NCBI RefSeq assembly: GCF_011043735.1
Contig: NZ_JAAKGV010000023.1
Coordinates: 1-64,000, forward strand
DNA: 64,000 nucleotides
DNA from: Methylobacterium sp. DB0501
Lineage (GTDB): Bacteria > Pseudomonadota > Alphaproteobacteria > Rhizobiales > Beijerinckiaceae
Direction: 5' to 3'
Below are positions 32,070 through 39,142 of this stretch, in pieces. Every line of letters begins with the position of its first letter. The stretch's first letter is position 1. The notes under the pieces were generated by a model. It was not told where the DNA came from, searched no databases, and saw only the letters and a program-made list of their open reading frames with translations. The translations under genes and the position numbers were made by a program.

Positions 32070-33107
32070 TCAGTTGCTGAGGACGGGCTTGCCGTCCTTC
32101 GTCACGGTCTTCCACTCGTCCTCGACCTGGGTCACGACCTTGTCGGGCAGCGGCACGTAGTCGAGGTCGGTGGCCATCTTGTCGCCGTTCTTGTAGGCCC
32201 AGCGGAAGAACTTCAGCACCTCGGCGGTGCGGGCCGCATCGGCCGGGTTCTTGTGGACCAGGATGAAGGTCGCGGCGGTGATCGGCCAGGCCTTCGGCCC
32301 GGGCTGGTTGGTCAGCGAGATGCCGAAGCCCGGGGCGGCCTTCCAGTCGGCATTGGCGGCGGCGGCCTGGAACGACTCGTCGCCCGGCATCGGGTACTGG
32401 CCGTCCTTGTTCTGGATCAGCGCGACCGGCAGGTTGTTCTGCTTGGCGTAGGCGTACTCGACGTAGCCGATGGCGTTCGGGACCTGCTTGACGACGGCCG
32501 TGACGCCCTCGTTGCCCTTGCCGCCCTGGCCGGCCGGCCAGCTGACCGTGGTCGAGGCGCCGAACTCGGACTTCCAGGCCGGCGACACGTCCGACAGGTA
32601 GGTGGTGAAGATGTTGGTGGTGCCGGAGGCGTCCGACCGGTAGACCGGGGTGATCGGCGCGTCGGGGAGCTTCACGCCCTCATTGAGCTTGGCGATCTTC
32701 GGGTCCGACCACTTCTTGATCTTGCCCTGGTAGATCTCGGCCAGCACCTCGCCGGTCAGCTTGACCTCGCCGGACTTGACGCCGGCGATGTTCACCACCG
32801 GGACGACGCCGCCCATCACGGTCGGGAACTGGACCAGGCCGTCCTTGGTCAGGGTCTCGCCCTTCAGCGGCGCGTCGGTGGCGCCGAAATCGACCGTCTT
32901 GGCCTGGATCTGCTTGATGCCGCCGCCCGAGCCGATCGACTGGTAGTTGAGGCCGTTGCCGGTCTCCTTGCGGTAGGCCTCGGCCCACTTCGAGTAGACC
33001 GGGAACGGGAAGGTGGCGCCGGCGCCGGTGATGTCGAGGGCCAGCGCAGAGGTGGCGATCTGGGCGGTCGCGAGCCCGATGGCGAGCGCGTAGGAGAAGG
33101 GCTTCAC
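32070..33107 (-). CDS. pstS: Phosphate-binding periplasmic protein PstS
   Basis: The 345-residue preprotein has a Sec signal peptide (FSYALAIGLATAQIATSALA) followed by the PstS fold: ITGAGATFPFPVYSKWAEAY, YQSIGSGGGIKQI and a phosphate-binding SDASGTT. It delivers phosphate to PstCA. The start is a GTG with GGAG 7 nt upstream; the longer frame before it has no signal peptide. A triple Pho box lies about 185 bp upstream. Confidence 0.97.
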   Translation of the reverse strand: MKPFSYALAIGLATAQIATSALALDITGAGATFPFPVYSKWAEAYRKETGNGLNYQSIGSGGGIKQIQAKTVDFGATDAPLKGETLTKDGLVQFPTVMGGVVPVVNIAGVKSGEVKLTGEVLAEIYQGKIKKWSDPKIAKLNEGVKLPDAPITPVYRSDASGTTNIFTTYLSDVSPAWKSEFGASTTVSWPAGQGGKGNEGVTAVVKQVPNAIGYVEYAYAKQNNLPVALIQNKDGQYPMPGDESFQAAAANADWKAAPGFGISLTNQPGPKAWPITAATFILVHKNPADAARTAEVLKFFRWAYKNGDKMATDLDYVPLPDKVVTQVEDEWKTVTKDGKPVLSN

Positions 33108-33290
33108 TGAGTATCTCCGTGTTCGGATCGGTCCGGCACGGTGCGGGGACCGGGTTCGGTACCCCGCGCCTTGCGCGTCGACTGCCGGTGGGGACGTGAC
33201 CGGTCTCCCCGGACTGCGCCGGATCGTGTCCCGATCGTTGCCGGGCCCCCCGCGGCGGCGCGAGGGATAAGCCTCGTGCGACGCCGGCCC

Positions 33291-33320
33291 TATGACGATC
33301 CCATGACACTGGGATGACAG
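33291..33320 (-). promoter_or_regulatory. Pho box (PhoB-binding site) for the pst operon
   Basis: The minus strand reads CTGTCATCCCAGTGTCATGG then GATCGTCATA: three TGTCAT/CGTCAT half-sites in direct repeat at 11-12 bp spacing, matching the PhoB consensus. It faces pstS and also lies within 60 bp of the divergent small gene at 33376. Confidence 0.9.
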
Positions 33321-33375
33321 GGACCGTCCGGATGCGACGGTTCGGCCTCCTCGCGCGTTGAGGGGACGAGAATCG

Positions 33376-33702
33376 ATGGGGACAGCCCCGGACAGCTTAC
33401 CCGGGATGACGGCGACAGGACACAGGCCCGTGCACAACCTCGACACGACGACCGACGGGCATCCGGACGCGGCCCGCTCCGAGGACGATCCGGAACGTCG
33501 GGAGCTGATGGCGCTCCACGCCGAGCGGGCGTCCCTGGAGCAGCGCCTCGCCCGCGCCGGGCAGGAACGCCTCTACCTCGACGAGCCGGGCGCCGGCGCC
33601 GCCCAGGCCGAGGAGGCCGCCCTGCTGGCCGAGCTCGACCGCATCATGACCCGCATCCGCGCCGCCGAGTATCGCAGCCAGCCGGGCGCCCGGACCTGGT
33701 AG
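33376..33702 (+). CDS. Small hypothetical protein, possible coiled coil
   Basis: An unrecognised 108-residue hydrophilic protein. The first 40 residues look disordered; the rest (MALHAERASLEQRLARAGQE, LLAELDRIMTRIRAAEY) is helical with coiled-coil heptads. The ATG at 33376 has a purine-rich GGGGA at fair distance; a TTG at 33358 and an ATG at 33406 are alternatives. Being divergent from pstS with a Pho box between them, it might respond to phosphate, but this is inference. Confidence 0.5.
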   Translation: MGTAPDSLPGMTATGHRPVHNLDTTTDGHPDAARSEDDPERRELMALHAERASLEQRLARAGQERLYLDEPGAGAAQAEEAALLAELDRIMTRIRAAEYRSQPGARTW

Positions 33703-33746
33703 GGTCCGGGCACGGTCCACGCCATCGACGTTCCTCGATATCGCCC

Positions 33747-33771
33747 GGAACCTCGGCAGTACGAAACCGTT
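33747..33771 (+). promoter_or_regulatory. Sigma-EcfG (general stress response) promoter
   Basis: GGAAC (33747-33751), a 16-nt spacer and CGTT (33768-33771) match the sigma-EcfG consensus GGAAC-N16/17-CGTT exactly. It points toward the sigma gene at 34055 and predicts a leader of about 275 nt. Confidence 0.75.
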
Positions 33772-33845
33772 GCCCCCGCGACCCGGGCCGCCGGTCCGGG
33801 CGCGGCCGCGTTCGCGCGGCCTGCGAAGCGACGGGAGCGGTGACG

Positions 33846-33905
33846 ATGCAGCGCGAGACGGGGACGGTCGAGGGTGCCATGCAGGACCGGATGCGGCGCT
33901 GCTGA
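33846..33905 (+). CDS. Possible 19-residue upstream ORF in the sigma-factor leader
   Basis: ATG at 33846, with GGAG 8 nt upstream, encodes MQRETGTVEGAMQDRMRRC and stop. It lies between the EcfG promoter and the sigma gene and could be a leader peptide. Such a short frame can arise by chance, so support is limited to the good ribosome site and position. Confidence 0.25.
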   Translation: MQRETGTVEGAMQDRMRRC

Positions 33906-34054
33906 GCCGCCCGCGGCGAAGCGCGCGTCGACAGATCCGCGGCGCGCCCCAGTTTCCCTCCTGAAGAAGCTCCGGCGGAGTACCCACTCGCGCGGCCCCG
34001 CAGATAGCGTCCCGGCGGCCGCCGCCCTCCCCCGCTTCAGAACGTGAGAGTCGC

Positions 34055-34777
34055 ATGGCGTCCACCGACAATCCCATCCTCAGCACCGACACCAAGCCCG
34101 GCCTGCCCCCGACCGTCCAGGTTCATCTCGGCCGCCAGCTGCGCGCGGCCTACGCCCCCCTCGAGACCGCGGCGACCCCGGAGATCTTCCTCGCACTGAT
34201 CGAGAAGCTCGAGGCGGCGCTCGCGGCGCAAGGGCGCGCGGTCGAGCCGGAATTCCGCGAGGGCATGCTGGCCGCCCTCTCCTCCTTGCGCGCCTTCGCG
34301 CTCTCGCTCACCAACAACGCCGCCCGGGCCGACGACCTCGTGCAGGACACGATCCTGCGCGCCTGGCAGAACCAGCACCGCTTCCAGCCCGGCACCAACC
34401 TGAACGCCTGGCTGTTCACCATCCTGCGCAACGCCTTCTATTCCGAGCAGCGCAAGCGGATGCGCGAGGTCCAGGACGAGGACGGCTCCTACGCCGCGCG
34501 CCTCTTCACCGCCCCCGACCAGGGCCACCGCCTCGACGTGCAGGACCTGCGCGCCGGCCTCGCCAAGCTGCCGCCGGACCAGCGCGAGGCGCTGATCCTC
34601 GTCGGCGCCGAGGGCCTGTCCTACGAGGAGGTGGCGGGCATCTGCGGGGTGGCGATCGGCACGATCAAGAGCCGCGTCAACCGCGCCCGCAACCGCCTGG
34701 CAGAGCTTCTCGGCTACGGCGACGACGACCTCACCGGCGACCGCATGATGCAGTCGGCCATGGGCGAGGGCGTCTGA
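34055..34777 (+). CDS. EcfG-type RNA polymerase sigma factor with fused N-terminal NepR-like segment
   Basis: The 240-residue protein ends in a complete ECF sigma factor of the EcfG class: region 2 (residues 68-135, LRAFALSLTNNAARADDLVQ, AWLFTILRNAFYSEQRKR) and region 4 (160-220, LPPDQREALILVGAEGLSYE, GTIKSRVNRARNRL). The preceding 65 residues are not typical of sigma factors. Residues 24-57 (HLGRQLRAAY then TPEIFLALIEKLEAAL) closely match the two-helix core of NepR (IGRQLR-x2-Y ... PD-x-FL-x-LL-x2-L), the anti-sigma factor that normally sequesters EcfG until PhyR-P binds it. Sigma and its inhibitor would thus share one chain. No phyR is nearby. The gene is led by an EcfG promoter. Confidence 0.88.
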   Translation: MASTDNPILSTDTKPGLPPTVQVHLGRQLRAAYAPLETAATPEIFLALIEKLEAALAAQGRAVEPEFREGMLAALSSLRAFALSLTNNAARADDLVQDTILRAWQNQHRFQPGTNLNAWLFTILRNAFYSEQRKRMREVQDEDGSYAARLFTAPDQGHRLDVQDLRAGLAKLPPDQREALILVGAEGLSYEEVAGICGVAIGTIKSRVNRARNRLAELLGYGDDDLTGDRMMQSAMGEGV

Positions 34778-34979
34778 GCGGCCCGTTCCGCCGGCATTGA
34801 TACCCGCCCGACCGATCCGGGGCCGCGGCGCGGCGCCCGGAGTGACGCAGGGGACACGGGTTCGGCCGATGGAACGGCCTCGTCCCCCGGACGATGGCCG
34901 CCGACGACGGCGCGCCTCCGCCCGGCATCACGCCCGGCTCGACGCCCGCGGGCTGACCCGCGGGCGCTCCGCGCTGCGC

Positions 34980-35321
34980 TCAGTGCCGGCCGTGGATCAG
35001 CCAGCCGAACAGGTAGCCGATCCCGCCCGCGACCAGCAGGGCGGCGAGGTGCTGGTCGCCGACCTGGCGGGCGACGGCGCGGTTGCCGCGCTCGTAATAT
35101 TGGCGACCGGTCTCGCGGGCCGTGTCGGCGTAATCCGGCGCGGCATCGGCGAGGTCGCGCACCGCGTCCTTGGCCTGGCCGTAGACGTTGCGGGCCACCC
35201 CCGCCGCCTGGTCGGCGAGGCCCTGCGCCTGGGTGCCGGTCTCGCCCGTCCACTCGCCCAGCCGCTGCTGCACCTTGCCGCCGAGCTCCTTGCCGGCGCC
35301 GATGATTCGGTCGGAATCCAT
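34980..35321 (-). CDS. CsbD-like stress protein with C-terminal membrane segment
   Basis: The 113-residue protein begins with a CsbD-type helical repeat (DRIIGAGKELGGKVQQRLGE WTG), continues with an Ala/Asp/Gln-rich amphipathic helix region and ends in one hydrophobic segment (HLAALLVAGGIGYLFGWLIH). CsbD family proteins are abundant under general stress, but their molecular role is unknown. The ATG at 35321 has AAGGAG well placed. It is convergent with the NepR-sigma gene. A near-match to an EcfG promoter lies upstream. Confidence 0.88.
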   Translation of the reverse strand: MDSDRIIGAGKELGGKVQQRLGEWTGETGTQAQGLADQAAGVARNVYGQAKDAVRDLADAAPDYADTARETGRQYYERGNRAVARQVGDQHLAALLVAGGIGYLFGWLIHGRH

Positions 35322-35373
35322 CGCGATCTCCTTGCCGGCGGCCCGTCCGGACGCGGCCGCCCTGTTCCGCCTC

Positions 35374-35400
35374 AACGCGCGGGCCGGCAAAAAGGGCTCC
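35374..35400 (-). promoter_or_regulatory. Near-match EcfG promoter upstream of the csbD-like gene
   Basis: The minus strand shows GGAGC, an 18-nt spacer, then CGTT. One base differs from the GGAAC consensus and the spacer is 1-2 nt long, so this is only a candidate. Confidence 0.35.
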
Positions 35401-35563
35401 GACCCGCCGTGCGGATGGTGCGGGGGCGACATGCAGGGTGCGCGGACGCCGGATCGCCCCCCGGCCGGTGACGAGTCATGAATCTGTTATCTCCGCGCTT
35501 TTCCGCAGTTGCACGAGTCCGCGGCGAACCGTTAACTGGCCTTGACCTTTGGTGAGGCACCTC

Positions 35564-36544
35564 GTGAACTTCCCCTCGACCGCGATCCCGCCCGGACGCG
35601 CCCGGACGCGCGCTCTCGTCCGCACGCTGGCGCTGGGGGCACTGCTCGGCGTCGGGAGCGTGGGCGCCGGCACCACCCTGGTGCAGGCGGCGGACGACGC
35701 CGGGGTGCTCGATTTCGTGCTCGGCGATCTGCCGCGCAGCCTCGGCCTGCCGGCGCGGCCGCCGCGGCCGGAGCCCGGGTTGCGCGAGCGGCGGGTGCGC
35801 TGGACCAGCCGGCCGGCGACGGCCGCGATCGAGCGGCCGCGCTGGCGCGACCCGGCCCCGCGCCCGCACGCCGCCCCGGCGAGCCCCGCGGCCGACCGGG
35901 CGGTCCGCGAGCCCGCCGCCTTGGCCGGCCGCCACGGCCGCACGGTCTGCGTGCGCACCTGCGACGGTTACCTGTTCCCCCTGGGCAACATCGACGGGCG
36001 CGGCGCCCCGCGCGCTCATGCGCAGGCCTGCGCCGCCGCCTGCCCGGGGGCGGAGACCGCCCTCTACACGGTGCGGGCGGGCCAGGAGCTCGACCGGGCG
36101 GTCGGCCCCGAGGGCCGGCCCTATCGCAGCCTCGCGGCGGCTTTCGCCTACCGGACGAAGGTGGCCCCGGGCTGCTCGTGCAACCCGGGCAAGGGCGGAT
36201 ACTCCCGCCTGCTGCTGCACGACGCGACCCTGCAGCCCGGCGACGCGGTGGCGGACGGGTCCGGCGGGCAGGTCTTCACCGGCCGCGACCGCGCCGGCGC
36301 GGCCCGCTTCGTCGATTTCCGCCGCGCGACGGTGCTGTCCTCGGATGCGAGGCGCGAGCTCGACCGCACCCTCGACGTGACGCGCCTGGAGCGCGCCCGG
36401 ACCGAGTTCCGCCGGTCCCTGGCAGCACAGAGCCGAGAATCCGGCCGCCTGCGCTACGCCGCGCATGCCGGAGGCTTCGTCGAGGTCGCCAGCGAGGCGG
36501 GCTTCCTGCCGGTCCGGACGGTGTCGCCCTCCCCGTTCCGTTGA
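35564..36544 (+). CDS. DUF2865 domain-containing exported protein
   Basis: The 326-residue protein has an N-terminal signal sequence (RALVRTLALGALLGVGSVGA) and a Pro/Arg-rich linker. A Cys-containing domain follows (TVCVRTCDGYLFPL, ACAAACPGAETALYTV, FAYRTKVAPGCSCN), which is the DUF2865 pattern of alphaproteobacteria; its function is unknown. Paired cysteines suggest periplasmic disulfides. The start chosen is GTG at 35564 with GAGG 6 nt upstream; a TTG and a GTG a few codons earlier are alternatives. Confidence 0.85.
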   Translation: MNFPSTAIPPGRARTRALVRTLALGALLGVGSVGAGTTLVQAADDAGVLDFVLGDLPRSLGLPARPPRPEPGLRERRVRWTSRPATAAIERPRWRDPAPRPHAAPASPAADRAVREPAALAGRHGRTVCVRTCDGYLFPLGNIDGRGAPRAHAQACAAACPGAETALYTVRAGQELDRAVGPEGRPYRSLAAAFAYRTKVAPGCSCNPGKGGYSRLLLHDATLQPGDAVADGSGGQVFTGRDRAGAARFVDFRRATVLSSDARRELDRTLDVTRLERARTEFRRSLAAQSRESGRLRYAAHAGGFVEVASEAGFLPVRTVSPSPFR

Positions 36545-36755
36545 TCCGGCCCCGAGCGGTGCCTCAATCGACCGGCCTCCTTGATCGACCGGCCTCCTTG
36601 ATCGACCTCCTGCACCGGTCTGTTGCGGACCGGAGACAGGGGCGGCCTTCCACTACCTTGCGCGCTCGCGGCGCTTGCGATTCACAGGCCGGCGTGACGA
36701 AACTGACCGCGTTCCCGGCCCTCGCCCGGATCCCCCTCACATACTGTCGCCCGCC

Positions 36756-36869
36756 ATGTCGCCCGCGCTCGAGAATCGTCTGCTGCCCTATCGCGAAGTC
36801 GTGGCCGTCTTCGTGAGTTCGGGGCTGTTCTTCGCAGGGTTGCTGGCCTGGGCCTTCATGGCGGGGTGA
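36756..36869 (+). CDS. Possible 37-residue single-pass membrane protein
   Basis: The frame encodes MSPALENRLLPYREVVAVFV followed by a hydrophobic stretch (SGLFFAGLLAWAFMAG). It looks like a small inner-membrane protein, but no ribosome site is visible and I recognise no family. Confidence 0.35.
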   Translation: MSPALENRLLPYREVVAVFVSSGLFFAGLLAWAFMAG

Positions 36870-36870
36870 G

Positions 36871-36985
36871 ATTCCCTCCGGAAGAGCTCTTCCGGAGAGT
36901 GCCTCGCCAGCCCGCGACGGCGGAGCCTTGCTCCACACGCTCGAGCGGAGCCGCTTTCCGCATCGCGAAGCGATCGACCGGAAAG
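36871..36985 (+). repeat. Composite intergenic repeat, copy B
   Basis: Two modules are present. The first is a perfect 20-bp palindrome (TCCGGAAGAGCTCTTCCGGA, 36877-36896) followed by CCAGCCCGCG. About 35 bp further on comes GAGCGGAGCCGCTTTCCGCA and TCGCGAAGCGATC. The same modules in the same order occur at 49513-49604, and the second module alone at 27351. Confidence 0.6.
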
Positions 36986-37065
36986 GGCGTGAGCCGGGCC
37001 TCGACAGGGCGGAGCCCGGCCGTTAACCCGGACGGGTCTTTTCATCCCGTCGGGAGGCCGGTCGG

Positions 37066-37983
37066 TTGAGCGAATCTGAGGCGGCGCCGGTCTTCCTGCG
37101 CGAGGCCCCGGCGAGCGGCCGGGTCGAGGCGGTCTCGCCCCTGGTCCGGCGGCTGGTCTGCCCGAATGCCGGGCCCTTCACCCAGAGCGGCACCTGCACC
37201 TACATCGTCGGGCACGGCCGCGTCGCGGTGATCGATCCCGGGCCGGACCATCCGGAGCACCGGGCGGCGCTCCTCGCCGCCCTCGACGGCGAGAGCATCG
37301 AGGCGGTCCTCGTCACCCACACCCACCGCGACCACTCGCCCGGCGCCCGGCCGCTGAGCGCCGCGACCGGCGCAAGGATCGTCGGCTGCGGCCCGCACCG
37401 GCCCGCCCGCGCGGTGCGCGGGGCCGAGCAGGGCCGGCTCGACGCGGCGGGCGATGCCGACCACCGGCCGGACCGGGAACTGGCCGACGGCGAGAGCGTC
37501 GCCGGCCCGGGCTGGACCCTGACGGCGCTGGCCACCCCCGGCCACACCATGAACCATCTCGCCTTCGCCTTCGCGGAGGAGAACGCCCTGTTCTCGGGCG
37601 ACCACGTCATGGCCTGGTCGACCAGCATCGTGGCCCCGCCGGACGGGGCGATGGGTCCCTACATGGCCTCCCTGGACCGCCTGCGCGGCCGGTCCGAGGC
37701 TGTGTACTGGCCCGGCCATGGCGGCCCGGTGCGCGAGCCGCAGCGCTTCGTGCGCGGCCTCCTGAGCCATCGCCGCGCCCGCGAGGCCGGCATCCTGGAG
37801 CGGCTGCGCACCGGCGAGCGCACCATCCCGGGCCTCGTCGCCGCGCTCTATTCCGGCCTCGACCCGATGCTGCGTCCCGCCGCGGCGCTCTCGGTCTTCG
37901 CGCACCTGGAGGATCTGGTGGAGCGCGGGCGGGTGGTCACGGACGGACTGCCGGCGCTCGATGCGGAATACCGGGCGGCCTGA
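37066..37983 (+). CDS. MBL-fold metallohydrolase (LACTB2/beta-lactamase-like with winged helix)
   Basis: The 305-residue protein has the metallo-beta-lactamase fold with the metal-binding motif THTHRDHSPGA, further ligands in ATPGHTMNHLAF, FSGDHVM and PGHGG, and a C-terminal winged-helix part typical of the LACTB2 group, which includes endoribonucleases and hydrolases. The precise substrate is unknown. The start is TTG with GGGAGG 8 nt upstream. It is convergent with the DUF1499 gene. Confidence 0.9.
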   Translation: MSESEAAPVFLREAPASGRVEAVSPLVRRLVCPNAGPFTQSGTCTYIVGHGRVAVIDPGPDHPEHRAALLAALDGESIEAVLVTHTHRDHSPGARPLSAATGARIVGCGPHRPARAVRGAEQGRLDAAGDADHRPDRELADGESVAGPGWTLTALATPGHTMNHLAFAFAEENALFSGDHVMAWSTSIVAPPDGAMGPYMASLDRLRGRSEAVYWPGHGGPVREPQRFVRGLLSHRRAREAGILERLRTGERTIPGLVAALYSGLDPMLRPAAALSVFAHLEDLVERGRVVTDGLPALDAEYRAA

Positions 37984-38026
37984 CGGCACGTTTGGCTTTC
38001 GGCTCTGACGACACCCTTCGCGTCGT

Positions 38027-38055
38027 CCCGGGCTCCGCTGCGCGGCCTCGGAATG
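38027..38055 (+). repeat. Intergenic palindrome (REP-like, type 2, copy 3)
   Basis: CCCGGGCTCCGC-TG-CGCGGCCTCGGAA, matching copies at 17844 and 21584. It lies between the converging MBL and DUF1499 genes and is followed by a small dyad, ATGACATCCAGGTTGTCAT. Confidence 0.55.
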
Positions 38056-38110
38056 ACATCCAGGTTGTCATCCCTGTGGGGTCGAATCAAACAGGCTCTT
38101 GATATCGGCT

Positions 38111-38890
38111 CTACTTCACCGCCAGCGCCAGGTTGCCGATCTCGTCGAGATAGGCGCGGATGTGATCCGCATTCTGCCCGAAATCGCGGTCGCCGAAGCG
38201 GGTGGCGGAGCGCACGTCGATCCGGGTGCCGTCGGCCCGCGGGTGCAGCCGCACCGTGACGTCGTAGGGCAGGCCGAGCAGGCGCGAGCGCACCACCGCC
38301 TCGATGCGGCCGTTCCCGGCCCGGCCGCCGGGCCTGTAGGATTCCACAACCTGCCACTTGCGGTTCTGCGCCGCCTTCATGGCGAGGGCGAAGGCCTCGT
38401 CGGGGCCGAGATCGAGGGTGAGCGGCGCGATCTGCGGGTAGGCCTCGCGCTGCAGGGACCGGGCAGCGGGACCGGACTCGCGCGGCATCCGCCAGCCGCG
38501 GGCCTCCCAGGCGGCGCGGGAGCGCGAGAAGGCCGGCGGGGTCTCGACGTCGGTCGAGACGTCGGTGAGCGGCGGCAGCATGAGGCCGCGCACCGTCATG
38601 TAGGCCGGGTAGGCCAGCACCAGGACGGCGAGCAGCAGGCCGCCGACCGCGACGCCGAGGCCGCGGGCGCCCTCGCGCCAGATCCGCACGAAGGCCGCCA
38701 GGGCGAGCAGCACCGCCAGTACCGCGACCCCGACCCCGGAGCCGAGGACGGCCAGCGCCGCGTCGGTCTCCGCCCGCGGGTCGCGCACCAGCAGGAGGGC
38801 GATCCCGACCACCGCGAGGGCGAACCAGGCGAGGCGCAGGGCCCAGGGCGCCGCCCGGGTGACGGGTTCCTCGACGATCAGGCGGCGCAT
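38111..38890 (-). CDS. DUF1499 family membrane protein
   Basis: The 259-residue protein has three N-terminal transmembrane helices (APWALRLAWFALAVVGIALL; AVLGSGVGVAVLAVLLALAA; LGVAVGGLLLAVLVLAYPAY) and a C-terminal soluble DUF1499 domain (AFALAMKAAQNRKWQVVESY, DVTVRLHPRADGTRIDVRSA, FGQNADHIRAYLDEI). The function is unknown. The start is the ATG at 38890; the open frame extends far upstream, antisense to hisC, but that part is a shadow. Confidence 0.88.
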   Translation of the reverse strand: MRRLIVEEPVTRAAPWALRLAWFALAVVGIALLLVRDPRAETDAALAVLGSGVGVAVLAVLLALAAFVRIWREGARGLGVAVGGLLLAVLVLAYPAYMTVRGLMLPPLTDVSTDVETPPAFSRSRAAWEARGWRMPRESGPAARSLQREAYPQIAPLTLDLGPDEAFALAMKAAQNRKWQVVESYRPGGRAGNGRIEAVVRSRLLGLPYDVTVRLHPRADGTRIDVRSATRFGDRDFGQNADHIRAYLDEIGNLALAVK

Positions 38891-39142
38891 GGGATGACGA
38901 TCGGGGCGGAGATCCGGGGCTGGCGGCGCATGAATCCGTCGGGTCGCGGCCGCGCCGGGACGGGCGGCCTTGGAAGTTCCGATGTATCGCCCCGCGCCCG
39001 CCGGCGCTACCGGGCGCCCGCCACGGTGAACCGGCGAATCGCGGTGCTGCGGGATGCAGGGCACCCGCGCGATCGACGCCGTTTCCCAAACCCCGCGACT
39101 TGCTCTAGACGGCGTCAGGTTCTCCCGATCCCAGGTTCGCCC

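Larger units (their letters stand above)
33703..34054. other. Leader region of the NepR-sigma gene
   Basis: About 350 bp with no large gene. It holds an EcfG-type promoter (33747-33771), a possible 19-codon upstream ORF (33846-33905) and otherwise nothing recognisable. Confidence 0.5.
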
